DNA of 64,000 nucleotides, from positions 228,112,578 to 228,176,577 of the forward strand of contig CP136062.1 in the NCBI GenBank assembly GCA_032622095.1, read 5' to 3'. Origin of the DNA: Siphonodentalium dalli. Taxonomy: Eukaryota; Mollusca; Scaphopoda; Gadilida; Siphonodentaliidae. Of this stretch, positions 48,101 to 63,100 are shown piece after piece. Positions within the stretch are counted from its first letter, which is position 1, and every line of letters begins with the position of its first letter. Both the position numbers and the translations under genes were made by a program. The notes beneath the pieces were generated by a model. It was not told the origin of the DNA, ran no database searches, and saw nothing but the letters and a program-made list of their open reading frames with translations.

Positions 48101-51100
48101 ATATGCGAGTCGATCATAGGTCGCCTCGCATATATAAGAGAATGCATTGGCTTAACACATTAAAAATTATAAAATTGTTAAAGAATGTAAGAAAAAATGG
48201 TAAAAAGTTTTTTTTAGGCCAATGCATTCTCTTATATATGCGAGGCGACCTATGGTCGACTCGCATATATAAGAGAATGCATTGGCACAGGGCATAACTG
48301 TAACCATCACAATGTGGTCAATGAGTCGGTTCCAATGATATCCATATTTGTATGGTTTTATTGAGACAGACCCAAGATAATTTAGGCTGTTGCAGCTTTA
48401 TTTGGCCGTTTTTGGCCGGTTTGTTGGGCATAAAGGGTTAAACAAATACACAATACCATATAAATTTTATACGAGTTAGAATAAGTTATCCTAGTTAAAA
48501 TACAATGATAATTTTGATGTATCGAGTAATAAAAATTACCATTTAATTTATAAAACGAAAGGCTGATCACGATCAGCAGATGTTAACCCATCCCTTGAGC
48601 TTAAATTAAAAGATTGATTGTTTGCCCACTCGAGACCGACCCGAAAAAACGGCCCGACTCTGCCCGACTGGGAATTTTTTATCGCCGTATTGAATGGTAA
48701 TTTTTTTCCCCTGGAAAATCGGCTCATGTTCGTTCCGTTATGTGGTGATAACCTTTTGTTACAATGCCGTGATACGGTTGTATTTGTAAGTAGTACACAG
48801 TAATCGTGTAACTAACGGGAATTATATATCAGGGTTTCCGCTAGGGGTCGGGGGAATGGGTCCGGTAGCTGCTATGGGGGAAACCAGTAAATAATTAAAT
48901 ATATGAAGACCCATTTATCTGTAATTTCGCCATTTACAGTACCGGCCGGTGTACGGTATATATAAGTCGCAATTTTCTAACCCAATTTCCCTTATTAAAA
49001 ACTTCCTGCGACTTATGGATCGGTATGTCATGAGGGGCATTTTTCATCAGGATTTTGAGAAACAGACGGCGATCACAGGTAAGCAACAAGACAAAATGCC
49101 GGCGCAAACTAAATCTAAAAAGATGATAAATCCGATATAAAAAAAAGAAATAAACAAACCCATTCTCACTGTGTCTGTGTGTCTTTATTTTATTCCCTGT
49201 CTCACACATTTATATCAAATTATATGTATTAGTATCTGATAATTCAACTGCAAAAGAGCAGCAAAACATTGGGCGTCCTTGACCTGACTAATAATTGTGG
49301 ACATGTGCATGATGTTCAATGACTGCAGTATAATAGCTTTTATTATCTCTATTATTGTGACACAGTTAACTGCACGTGTCTGCAAACTTCTACTGGATGA
49401 CGTCACATCGGAATGAGGGCACGCATGTTCAGCGTGTTATTATTTAATGGGGCATTAACACGAAGCCGCGAACTTGTGTATGTTGCACAAAGATTCTTTT
49501 ATGATGATCGCCATTAGCCCAAGCGTTTTCATGCTTCAGTTCGCGACAATAAGCCAAGTCGCAATTTTATATTACTATAAATGATACGATATTTGTGTGT
49601 TTCCTCATGCCTCAAACTATACACATGTTTTATACAATTTAGAATAATGATGAATAAATTAGTCCAAACGCCTCGTCAATATTCACGTCAAGATAATAAA
49701 TGAGGCAGTTTTTATGATCCACATTCCCATACTCTGAAGTAAATTGAACCAATGATATCTCCCTTGATAGGGCATTCCCCACCAATCACGTGGGGGAATC
49801 CCGTGGAACTATTTGTGGGGTGTCACTATTTATGGTTTGTTCATGCTGTTATTATATTTTTCCTGAAGATGGACTGTGTCAATTCCATTTGGTCATTATT
49901 AATGAAAATAAGGTTAAATATCATATATAGCCTGCCGAGACAGACAAGACTAAGTTTTTAATAACGTCATTTATTTGTGTATGAGCGGGATTTCATGGCA
50001 AAGGTCGGCAGGGGGAATGGGTCCGTGCGACGGACCCCCAGCCAGCCTGGCAGAAACCCTGTTAATATATACAAGTATACATGGTTGGAAACTAAAGCAG
50101 GTATGGCTAGGTGTTGTTACCGGTAATACATACTAGTAAGTGAGCTGACACCATCGCCATTTTCAAAATTCAAAACATGAATCATTATGTTGTAATTAAA
50201 TTCTCTATTATTTTATAGAGCGTCATGCTATTACTAAAATCCATAAAAGCTTCAGATTTGATAAAATGTATGTTGAGAGGCATTTGCATTCCATATATAG
50301 ACGTCATGCAATAAACAACCGAAAATGCACATGGGCACACCACGTGTTACAAATGGAAACCCCAAAGATAACTGTCTCATGGGGGTCCCCACGGAATTCC
50401 CTCAAGTCGCAACCTCTCTAAACAATTAACCTATCGATCATATCGCAATTGAAAATGAGGTATCACAGTCAGACAAACTAAGTCAGTTGTATATACCAAC
50501 AGCCGTGTATGGCAGGGTAACTTTCATAACTTTAAAAGACGTTTACTTTTGATGTCATGTTTATCCATTTCGAATTTGAAGAAAATGAAATTAGAAAGCA
50601 CAATGTCATTTGAAATTGAATATTTTCGTGTACACGGTTCGCGCTATTGCTTAAGTAAATATGAGGACAGGTTGTTGGGGTTTGTATTATGCTCATTTCT
50701 GGGCTTTAAAAAACATCATTCCGATGTGACGTCATCCGGTAGAAATTATAAGTTGCAAACACGTGCAGTTATCTATATCGCACAATAGATACACCAAAGG
50801 GATTATGCAGCAGTCATTGAATGTGGCAATGTGGGTCTATCATGCACGTGTCCATGCAGTGAGTCAGGTCAAGGACGCGCACAGTCTACAGTACAACGTG
50901 ACCTATACTATCGTTCTTATATAATTATGTCAAGTTTTCAAATACTAATAAATATTTTCGGATAAATAATTTGTTTAAATATCTGGGGCAGAGAATAAAA
51001 TAAAGACACAATGTGAGGTGGTGTTTAGTTCTTTATATCGGATTTTATTATCACGTTGGAGTTGCAAGTACATGTAGCTTGTGTCGTCATATTTGGAATT

Positions 51101-54100
51101 GAATTTGCAGATTCTGTCACCTTGGCTTACCTGTGGTCACGTTTATTCTGAAAAATTCCGCTAAAAACTCGCTATCCAAATATTCTAGCTGGTTTATGTA
51201 CGAACAGACTTGGAAATATGCCTGAATATAGATCCGAGCACATTATCACCTATTTGCACGTGCAGTATGCCGGTTAGCAGTGACTTCAAAGGAGTTACAC
51301 GGGGACGTCGGAAGCCGAGAGGTAGCGTACTAGTCTCTCGTGATAGCGGACCGGGGATCGCAATCTGATCAGGGTATTCTGACAAAATTCAGAACTCGGT
51401 CAGATACCAAGATTGTCAGGCTGAAAAGTCTCATTCGAGATCACTGAATAAAGATCCGAATGCAAAATGCTGACTTCCCCCCATTACAATACTTGTCCAG
51501 ATATGTTGTCGTGGGTGCAGTACGCTGTCCGATCGGGCGCGGACATTAATGGCTGACCCGTGTACACGCCTCGGTGTGTGCACGTTAATAAAGAATGCTA
51601 CTGGAGTCACCATAGGGTTATAAAGTTACTCGGCTGTGGTAGCACCTGGACCAGTGCGTCTACAACCAGAATTGGTTCCTGCACTGTAATATCTACAGAT
51701 ACTGATAATGATTAAAGACATTAGTACTCTAAAATAAATTTAGTTTCATGCGAGTACCGGTAATGTACGTAAGCTTCAGTTTCTTCATATATTATCGCAA
51801 ATTATAAGCCAACTTGAACAAGAGATTGAAAATTGTCGTTATATCTTACTCAGCCTTGAGTCTTCAAAAAACAACAGTGAAAATTATTCTTATCGGCAGA
51901 TTTTTCTATCGCGGTTGACACGGGAAATGACCGCGGTGTAAGGCGGTCGCGGAAAATACTACCGCGGTGTACGCCGGTAAACAGACTAGATTACCGCGGT
52001 GGACTTTCAACACGACCATGGTCAGATACCACGGGTCACCGCGAATGGACGCGGGGCTACCGCTTGACCACAGTGTAGTGGCGGTATGACCGCGGTCATT
52101 ACCGGCCCATAGCCTCGTTAAAGGGGTCGATTAATTAAGAGCATAGGTCGAATTACATCACAACAATTATTGGAATTTATGGGTCACTCGCATTTATATA
52201 AGAGAATGCACTGGTACAGGATCTGTAATGCTGCACCACCACAATTCTACCAACAATATAGATCAAGATAAGCCACCTCACTGCTGACCCAATAATATCA
52301 ATTATATAGCAGAGCTGTCAATAAATCACAGGAATTGTTTATGTTGAAAGCTGGCATCTCTATTAAACCAATAACATTTATAATGACCTCAGATCATCTG
52401 TAGAGTGATATCTTCAGCTGTGCAAGGCAGCACAGATGTTCAATCTACTGTTAATATCATGTGATGTGTATTGTTGAATCTTTATTTTAAATTAGATACC
52501 ATAGCTTTCTTCATCAGATTATCTGCACATTGGCATAAGAGACATCAGAACATAATATAGCCTTATCAATAGCTAAGTAGTCCAAAGGCATGGGATGCAA
52601 TTTGTGAATTGGATTTAATGTCGCTCCAAACAAATTTACCAGTACATAACACAAGATTTTGGACTGATTTAAACAAATTTGGTGTGGTGACTCGGGGTAC
52701 CCTTGGCAGGGTTATAATGGTGTTAGTTTTTCAAATTTTGTTAAATTAAAAAAACAAATTGGTTTTTAATTATTTTAAAAAAAAAAAAATTATTTAGGCC
52801 AAAAAAAAAAAGTGTTTTGGTTCTCGGGCAATTTTTTTCTTCAAATCAATGAGGGAGGGAGAGTTTTATTTTTATTTTTTATTTGTTTCTGCGCATAGTA
52901 AGCATGGACAAAGATACCTTCCTCTGTCTAGTAATAACCAGAAAGGTAGAGGGAACTGTTATGCATATAAACTCATTTAGTCTTATATAAAAATGACATT
53001 GTACTACCAGTGTATGACTGGGATTACCTAACAATATATAATGCCCCTGACATTAACTACTGTTATTGTTGTCTAAAAACTGATACCTCCCCATTCTAAT
53101 ATGTGATCCTGAATTTAGTCCTGTGCCATTCAATTGTATAAAGTTACAATTAGTGTAAGTTGTTCACAATGACTAATTGTAAGAAACGCATGAGGATCAG
53201 CTAATCATTTTCTTAATTGTAGTCATCTACTTCATGTTGTAAGCCTGCAAGTCACTTTTTAACACATTACATGTTAGAGCTCAATGCACACTAATATTCA
53301 ACACATATCTGCTATGGACATGTTGATAAAATCCCCGAAAAAAACAAATTTTTTTTTTTTTATTTTTTTCAAATTTATTTTTTCGTAAGTTTTTTTGTCA
53401 TAACATCAGGCATTGCAATAAAAAGGCCTAATGCGGCCCTTTTTATTAAATGCTGCAGGGCCTGAGAACCAAAACCTTTTTTTTTTGGCCTTATATATAT
53501 TTTTTGTTTATTTATTTATTTTATTTAATTTTTTGTTAAATTGAGCAAGGAATTCAATCTAATTTTTTTTTTAAGAGTGAATATTTTTTTGAAAAAGGGC
53601 CATAACTCAGTTAAAAATAGTCGGATCAAACCCATATTCGAACTCGATCTGTCTTTTGTGCTGAGAAATTCATATAAAAAATTTGGTTCTGATCAGATAG
53701 AAAATATTTGAGTTATCGCACCATGCGTAAAGTGTGTACAGACAGTCAAACAGACAGACAGACGGACAGACTAACGACGAGTGGTCAATCCGGACAATGA
53801 TACTATGTTTTCCATACTATGATATGGGTAAACATAAAAAACACCAGAAAAAAAACATCAGTATAATTGAATTTGCGGACTTCCGGTAAAATGGCGGCGA
53901 GGTAAAACGTGTTTGGAACTCCGCGAATTAAAAATGAAATAATAATCTCCTCTTCAAGATTATATCCCCGCAAATAAGCTGAAATTGAAGAAAGATGTAC
54001 GTAAAGCGATCCAAATGATTGGCATGTGTTCAAAAAGTACTCAGAAGTGAAAAAAAATACAGTTTCTTCACTACACGGAATAAGGAGACTCAATCAGCGA

Positions 54101-57100
54101 TGACAGCGGTCATGGAAACGAGGCAGTCGAAAGACAAACAGGTTGAACAAAATGAAAAACTAGAAAACCTCTATAAATGCAAAGACTTTAGCGATATATC
54201 TAAATGTTTTGTGCAGCTACACCAATCTATAGGCGGCCGGCTTGACTGTGTAGAAAAGACAGTGGTAGAACTTCAAAAAAAAATGGAAGATGTGGAAAAA
54301 ACATCCAAGAATTCTGCGGAGTCTGTAAAATCTCTACGAGATGATACTAACGCGGTAGAAGAGAAAGTTGCTAAACAGGAAGAAACACTTGATGAACTGA
54401 AGGTCAGCATAGACTTTGTACATGAAGACTTGAAGGAAAAAATAAAAGAATGTGGCTCCGAGTCAATAAGTGCATTGGAAGATAAAGTAAATTCATTTTC
54501 GGAGAAACTCAATAATCTGGAAATAGCCCATACGAAACTCGACCTATGGGGACGAAAATGGAACCTGGTGTTGAGAGGGATTAAAGGATCGAGGTCTGAA
54601 ACTCCCAGAATTACGTCAGGGAAAGCTTTGGACTTCTTCTCGTCTGAACTCCATATTCAGGAAGAACAATTAAGAGACATGTTCCTCGGTGCTTGCCATC
54701 GTTTACCATCAGGTAGGGATTCCTGCCCTGATATTATGATCAGGTTCCTATCTCTGCCAGACAGAGACATGGTCTTGAATAGCGCCAAAAAACTGCCACC
54801 AGGATCGTCAGCAGGTGTGTCCATAGATCTACCTCCATCTGTTTCTAAATTCAGAGGCGAACTTTTGAGAGAAAGAGCTGCACTACCAGAGAAAGAGAAG
54901 AAGCAGACAAAACTAGTATACATGAAACAAGAACCCTTCTTGAAGCTAGTAACAAAAAAATAAACTGTTTCATGAATAAATAAAATTGTACACCCATATA
55001 TATATATATATATTTATGTTTATTAAACAATACAGGTACACATACCTGATAAGCTACAAGAAAATCTTGGGAAGAAAATAAAGCTCTATATCTGCCTTGG
55101 AGGTATTGTGTGGAGTTTTGTTTTCCCCCTAAATTTCCAAACTACTGGTACTTAGTCATTGGACCAATAGTATTCCGTGAGTAAATTTGCACAATTTTAG
55201 CCCTTCTGGGAGTCTGCAAGAGATATACTTCCTGTTTTCTCACACATCATGACATTGTTACCTGTATGCACTTTTCCTTTCATTAATACCGGTACTTAAC
55301 TTCCAAGTACCTAAGACAATTTAACAATGTTTTGGGACGGTTTTCAAGTATTAACAAGCAAAATCTCACTATATCTATAATAAACAGTTAACAATGAGGC
55401 GTGACAACATCATTAACAAGATTTAACTGTTGGACCAATTGTTTATCATCGAAAGGTAGTTTTAAGTACTGGTCAGCCCCCTAGAATAGCAAAATGGAAA
55501 TAAGGATAATTATGAATGTCTGAAATGTTGTTCACACGGAAGCACGTTGTAAATTATATATGTATATATATATATGTATGGCAATGTATATGGTTGTATC
55601 ACGCGGGGAAAATATATTTATGTTGTTGTATGTATCAAAAAATGTTAAACATGTGAGAAAACAAATTGTTACTCACAATAGTATACTCATTTATTTATGT
55701 TAATGGGGAAAAGCACAAGGCAAAACTTGTTGCTTCCAATGGTTCACTTTGTCAAAGGAGGAAATTTTTTTTTTTTTTTTTTTACATGAGGTACATTTTA
55801 AACCAAAACAATGTACCTCAAGAGTAGGTGATTATTGTGGCTGAATTGCTCTCTGCGCAGAGATATACATGGAAATGATTCTTGTGCCCAGAGAGTGAAC
55901 CAGCCAAGGTCATCACTGCGGGTCGGAGAACTTGACAAAATATATATTCAAGTTTTTTTGAAAATGAACCAAAAAATAAAAATAAATAAACTGAAAAATT
56001 TAAATACGATAATAAATATTGAATGTAATTAACCAAACAGTAAGTTACTCATACAAATTGAGGAGATCATTATAAAGACACAAAAAAAACATCACAAAAT
56101 TGGAGCCCATGTACCGTAAAAGGAAATGAGAAATATTGGATATCTACAAATACATATTGAAGGTAAAACCACTTAAAGCCTTCATGACTGTTGTTGTTGC
56201 ATATCCAGATGTATTTACCTTTTATAATACATACACTGTCAAACACCAGAAGTCCGTTGTTATTGTTGATAAAAAAACTAAGATCATGCATACATTTCAT
56301 CGTTCATTACTTTTTTATTTGAACTCTTATACATGTTACAATATAAAAAATGAAAGCAGATATTTAAGACGGATAATCAATGATATGATTGTTATCTTAT
56401 TGAATATTGAAAATGGCTAATATATCAATTGGAGCCATGAACTGTCGTGGGTTGTCGTCTGACCATGTAAAGCGTAGAGATTTATTTAATAGATGTAGAG
56501 CTAGGTACGATATTTCTTTGTTAATTGATACGCATTCAAGTAAAGAAACAGAAAAAAGATGGAGGATGGAATGGGGTTATGAAGCCATTTTTTCTTCATT
56601 TTCCAGTGCTAAAAGAGGGGTGGCCATTATTTTTAAAAATTCAATCCAGTATGAAATACACGAAATAGTGGCTGATGACGGTGGAAATTACATCATTCTT
56701 GATATTACAATCCAACATCAGAGACTTAGCCTATGTGCTGTATATGGGCCGAACGAGGACAGCCCAATGTTTTTTGAAAAACTTTTTAACAAAATTGACA
56801 AATTGGAAAACTCCTCTATAATAATTGCAGGAGACTGGAATGTACCTCAAGACTATTCAATAGATACAATACATTATAAACAGAAAAACAACACAAAATC
56901 AAATGAAAAAATGAAGTTCTGGCAAATGAGGTTAGATTTACACGATACATGGAGGCTTCATAACCCAGGCATTAAACGATACAGTTGGAGGGGCCCAGGA
57001 AGTAAAATGGCTAGGCTCGACTACTTCCTGGTCTCCTCTGATCTTCAGTCTTTCATAAAAAAATCTGATATACATATTAGTTATAAATCAGACCATTCTC

Positions 57101-60100
57101 CAGTGAGCTTAACTATACAATTTGTGAGTCATCCCAGGGGCAGAGGGACATGGAAATTTAACAACAGTTTATTGAGAGACAAAAAGTATATAGAATTAGT
57201 TAAAACTATAATTGCTGAGGTAGTAGACCAATATGTGAATAATAACACTGAAAATATACGCATTGGGGAGGAAAATCTTTTTAAAATCAATGATCAACTA
57301 TTTTGGGAAACCCTAAAAATTATGATTCGTGGCCCAACTATTGCATACTCTTCAAATTTGAAAAAGGGAAGAAATGAATCTGAAAATAAACTTGAGACAG
57401 AAATTTCAAGGCTTTCGGAAATACTCGACAATGGTGATGAATCGGTCGCTGCAAAAATAGATAAATTAAAATCAGAGCTAATCGAATTAAGAGACAAGAA
57501 AATACAGGGAATAATTCTGAGAACAAAAGCAAAATGGAAAGTAGAAGGGGAAAAATCAACCAAATACTTTTGCAATTTAGAAAAAAGAAGCTACACTGAA
57601 AAAACTATTGCCAAACTAATTAAAAGTGATGGATCTGAAATAACCGAACTTTCTGACATAATTGAAGAACAACACAATTTTTACAAAAATCTATATGAAT
57701 CAAAGATTGAACCAACAGCTGGAGATGAAGAAAATAATTTTCTTGATGTTGAAAACCCTTTTCTGAATTTCTTGGATACGCAAGAAACTGAATCCTTGGA
57801 GGGACAACTAACTGAATACGAATGCACAGCATCATTAAAAAAGATAAAAAATGAAAAATCCCCAGGATCAGATGGATATACAGCAGAATTCTACAAATTT
57901 TTCTGGAAAGATCTGGGGCAATTTGTTGTTAACTCATTGAACTATGGTTTTCGTACACAAAAATTATCAGTCACGCAAAGATGTGGAATTATAACATGTC
58001 TGCCAAAACCCAATAAACCTAAAGAATACATTAAAAATTGGAGGCCTATTTCGCTTCTCAATGTTGATGTTAAAATTGGATCAACAGTTATTGCTAATCG
58101 GGTAAAGAAAGTCCTCCCAAAACTTATTTCAGATTCACAACTTGGATTTCTAGCAGGGCGTTACATTGGGGAATCAACAAGGCTTACATTTGATTTATTA
58201 GAAAAGTGCGAGCAAAGAGATATACCTGGATTACTAGTACTACTTGATTTTGAAAAAGCTTTTGACTCCTTAGAATGGAGTTATTTAGAAAATTGTTTAA
58301 AATTTTACAAATTTGGACCAGATATCATCGGTTGGGTAAAAACCTTTTATTCAGATATTTTCAGCTATATTGTCAATAACGGAAACCTATCTAACAAGAT
58401 AGATATACATAGAGGGGTAAGACAAGGTGACCCACTTTCTCCTTACCTGTTTATTTTAGCGGTAGAAACTCTTAGCGCATCTTTAAAAAATAATATAGAT
58501 ATAAACGGGATAAAAATTAACAAAACTGAATACATGGTCTCACAATATGCAGATGACATGAACCTCTTCCTCAGGAATGACTCACACTCATTAAACGAAG
58601 CCCTTAATACAGTCCGAAATTTCGCAAAGATAACAGGACTAAAAGCAAACTTCCAAAAAACTCAAGTCTTATGGATTGGATCGAAACGGGGCTGTGGTGA
58701 AGAAATTCCAACAGAAGAAAATATACTATGGAATCACTCAAATTCGGTCACTATACTTGGTATTGAATTCAACCTCTTCAATGACGACTACATTGAAAAT
58801 AATTACAAGACAAAAATAAAAAAGCTAGAAAATCTACTGAATGACTGGTCCTTCAGACAACTAAGTCTTACTGGAAAAACAACAGTAATAAAGACTCTTG
58901 CACTTCCAATGTTAATTCACTGTCTATCAGTACTACCTCCCCCTTCAAAAGACACATCTCTAAAAATCCAACAAATCTTTTATCGCTTTTTATGGTCTGG
59001 AAAAAAAGATAAAATTAAACGTAATGTTATAATAAATGAAATTGAAAACGGAGGCTTGAAGTTTCCACATATTGACTCGTTTGCAAATGCATTAAAAATG
59101 ACCTGGATACAAAAATTGCTAGACACTTCCAATAATGCCAGCTGGAAAAATATAATTTTAGATGACTTGGAGCCCTTTGGTGGTCCAAAAGTTTGGTTCT
59201 TTCAAAATGAAGCACTGACTATTATGGCAAATAAAGTTAATCCATTTTGGAAAAGCGTTATACAGGCTTGGAGTTTGGTAGATCAAGATATCAGCACAGC
59301 CCCACAAGACATCCAATCCCAATCCATTTATTGGAATAAATATATAAAAATAGACAATCATATGCTCTTAAACACTAAATGGATAAAGCAGGGTGTATTT
59401 TTTATAAATGACTTGATGAAAGACGATGGTGGACTCTTAGATTATCCATCATTCTGTAGCACTTATAATTTACAAATTCCTTTCACACACTATCAAGGAC
59501 TGTTGAATGCGATACCATCCCAATGGAGAGCATGTTTGAGAAATAGTGAGAAACTTGAATCAATTAAAAAAGAAAAAATAGAAATTCTCGGGAATGCCTT
59601 AACACCATGTAAGATTTTTTACCCAATTATTCTTAGACAATATGCTGAAACACCTTCCCACATACAAAAAAAATGGTCTAATAGACTTGGAATAGCTTTA
59701 TGTGATTTGGATTGGAAACAAATATATAGGAACCCATATCATATCACAGATGATACTGGCCTGATAAGTTTTCAATACAAAATTAATCAAGACATACTTT
59801 ATACAAATTCAAAATTATTCAAGTGTAAACTGTCAGAAACAGAATTATGCTCTTTTTGTGGGAACACGAAAGAAACAGTTATACATCTCTTTTGGGATTG
59901 CCCCATTTCAAAATCAGTTCTACTTCAACTCCAACATAAGTTAAAAGAAAAGTGTGATATTACATTCGAATTAAAACCAGAGTATACTGTCCTAGGTATG
60001 CATGGAGATATACATCCCAATGATACCCTTGATATCTGTACAATGCTGTATAGAAAATTTATATACTCATGTAAGATGAGGGCTACCAACCCAACTATAA

Positions 60101-63100
60101 ATGGACTTCTTGAATTTTTTAAATATTATAAAAGAATTGAAACTCTAAACACATATTCCTTGAATGATAGAAGTAAAAAATATGGGGAAAGATGGGAAGC
60201 TCTGGAAGCAATTCTTAGCAATTGAAAACAAGGCAATATCTACTTCTCAGTGAAGCTATTACTCAAACATGCTCATAATATGGATTAAATAACTTCCCCC
60301 CACGACAGTTCAGAAATAAGCGATCATAAGTATCCACGTTTCACAAATACACTGATTATCCACAAAAAACAAAAAAAAATTTACTTTTTTATATTTTGTT
60401 ACTTTATATCTACAAATTACATGCAATCATATATACATGTATGTTCATATATACCTTAAAATATTTGAAAATGTTATACAATACTGAATAAGACTAATGT
60501 CACATGATGAAATTTAAAAAATGATCTGAATAAAAAAATATTAAAACAAAAAAAAAATAATTGAATTTGCCACTTCCAGTAATAAAAGAGAAAAGTAAAT
60601 TAGAATTTGTTTGAATTTTGTGTTTCTGAGGTTTTGGAATGCTTTCAACAGTTAGCCAAAGATGATAATCTCCCATAATAACAATATAGATAAAATATTA
60701 GTGGTTGTATTATTTACCTTTTTTTTTAAATTTATAGTGAAAATGGGCTGGTTTGGGGTGTCAATGGGCTCTGCAATGCTTTCATTGACTTCTTTGTCAC
60801 CAACTTAAACCCAGTAGTCCAGAGATTCCCCAAACCCCCTGATAGCATATAGTATATGTCAGACAAGTGCACTACCAGGCGTGGCTTAATATGCCCATTT
60901 GCAAAGTAAATAGCTACTATCAAAGAAAATTGGCTATCAGGTACCTAACCCCAATTTAAATTTGACCTGTATTGTAAGGTAATACACTATCATACAAAAT
61001 AGGAGTCCAATAGAATAATGCAAAATATCATCTGGAAACCAAGTTGAAAAGGCCCACAACTCCAGAAAAAAATCATTGAACCAAACCCAATTTCGAACTT
61101 GGCCTGTATTTTGGTATGACTGAGCCACATACCAAGTTTAGTTGAGATCAAATAATCCAAACTCAAGTTAATATTCGGAAACCAAAATGTTGATGGACAG
61201 ACAGACAGATGTATGGACAGACAGATTACATGTACATAATACAGACTGTTTTTCAAACAGGCGTATACAAAATGACAAATATGCCACTACCTTCTGTTCT
61301 GGTGAAAGCGCCAAGTCACTGTCCCCAGAGCAGGAAGTGCCTCCATTCTTCTTCTCCGGAGTCAAAGAGTCAATGTGATTATTTTTTTCTTTCTGAACGG
61401 AGTGGGCATCGCCTCTTTCGTTTCCGTTGCTTATAACAGTAGAGCTATTCAGATGTATCTGTTTTGGAGAATCACCCTCAGAAGACAGTTTCACTCGCTT
61501 GTTAGAATCAATCTGCAAACATAACATTATCAAAAGAGTTTATTATTTTCAAAATAACAATTCTGCAATAAATGAGGGCTGCAGGGTGTGCTGATGGATT
61601 CAAATTTGAAATCCAAGATGGCTGCTGGTGGCCATGTTTTAATGAAAATCGGAGTAATTTTTTGGCTGCCATCTAGAAGTCACCCTGAATATCCATATGA
61701 TGTTTGGTGACAATTGAATGAGGGATGTTGCCTGTAGGGTGTGCCAAATGATATAATCATGCTAAGAGTAAAATCCAAGATGGCCACTGGTGGCCATGTT
61801 TTTAAATTAGGAAAAAGTTGATGGCTCCCATCTAGTGATCATCAAAAATATCCCCATGAAGTTTGGTGACGATGGAGTCAAAGAGTCAATGTAATTTTTA
61901 TCGCCTTTCGTTTCCATTGCTTATAACTTTCCGATGAAAAAGACACGTTAAGTTGAAAGAGACACCTGTCGCTCAAAACTGGTGCTCATCGAGTGATATG
62001 AAATCACGTCAGAAGTTCAGCGTTTTTGATTGGCTACATTCTTAACTTATCAGGTGCTGGGCAGCTGCATATTTGCATGTGGGATTGATGTATTCAATCG
62101 CGGGTGACACAAACCTGTGTTGGTTTTAATTTCAGTGTTCACTTCTTTGCAATGTTCAATCATATTGAATATCTGGTTACTTGTGCACTGAATAAGTGAA
62201 TATTAGAATCTAGTACAGTTATTGTCAATACACTATTACAGTCATATCCGAAGGAATTATGATGCAACACCGAAATTTCATTAAAATCGTAGGTGGTATC
62301 GGAACAGTTTTCTTGTACATTTTTTAGGCACACGGCATGACGTGGTCACTCGACGCTGCTGTCATTTCTGTAGATCCATTGGAACTTAGTAGCATGGCTT
62401 AAGCTTACATTAAGTTCATCAAGTCAGGTCTGACTATCATTTCTGGACTATCATTTCTGGAGCAGGGAAATAACTTGGAATAGCTAAATGCGTGACAAGT
62501 TGACAACCAATGGTTTTAAAGTATTTATTTGTGGATTGACAGCTTATGATTAAATTCTACAGCCTTACCTTTCACAAAATGTTTAGAACAGATTTTCATT
62601 GTCTTCGTGGGCACAAATTCTTTGCGATCAATCCTAGAAAACCATAATTTTCTTCTTTCTGATTTTATTCTTCACGTTTCATTACCTTGATCTTCAACAA
62701 TAGTCGGGAATATGGGAGGCCAAATTCACATTTATTAATAATTGTGCTTCAGCGCAATTCAATTGCGCTTCACTGCTAGTCCAATTCAATTGCGCTTCAG
62801 CGCAATTGAAAATTAATTGCACTTCAGCGCAATTAATTTTATATATATGGCTAAACCCCCCAGTTAAATTAATGAATAAATCCAATAGAAAATTAATTGC
62901 GCTGAAGCGCAATTATTTTCCCATATATGGGAACCCCCAGTTTATTAATGGAATAACCTATCTATTCAGGGGTGTAAGCTTGTAGCAATAATTGCGCTTT
63001 AGCGCAATTGAATTGCGCTTCAGCGCAATTAATACGAATCATGCTGGATTGCGCTTCAGCGAACAGCGCAATTATTAATAAATGTGAATTTGGCCTCCCA

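Larger units (their letters stand above)
53877..60556 (+). mobile_element. L1/Tx1-type LINE, apparently full length
   Basis: A 6.7-kb non-LTR retrotransposon with a short 5' UTR, ORF1 (54019-54963), a long spacer, ORF2 (56407-60225) and an A-rich 3' end. A 14-bp direct repeat ATAATTGAATTTGC flanks it (53863-53876 and 60557-60570), the expected size for target-primed integration. Both ORFs are open with no frameshift, so it looks recent and possibly competent. It lies antisense in UNG intron 2. Confidence 0.93.

Noticed and set aside
54273-54923. Antisense frames across LINE ORF1
   Set aside because: Mirror frames of a codon-biased coding sequence with no motifs.
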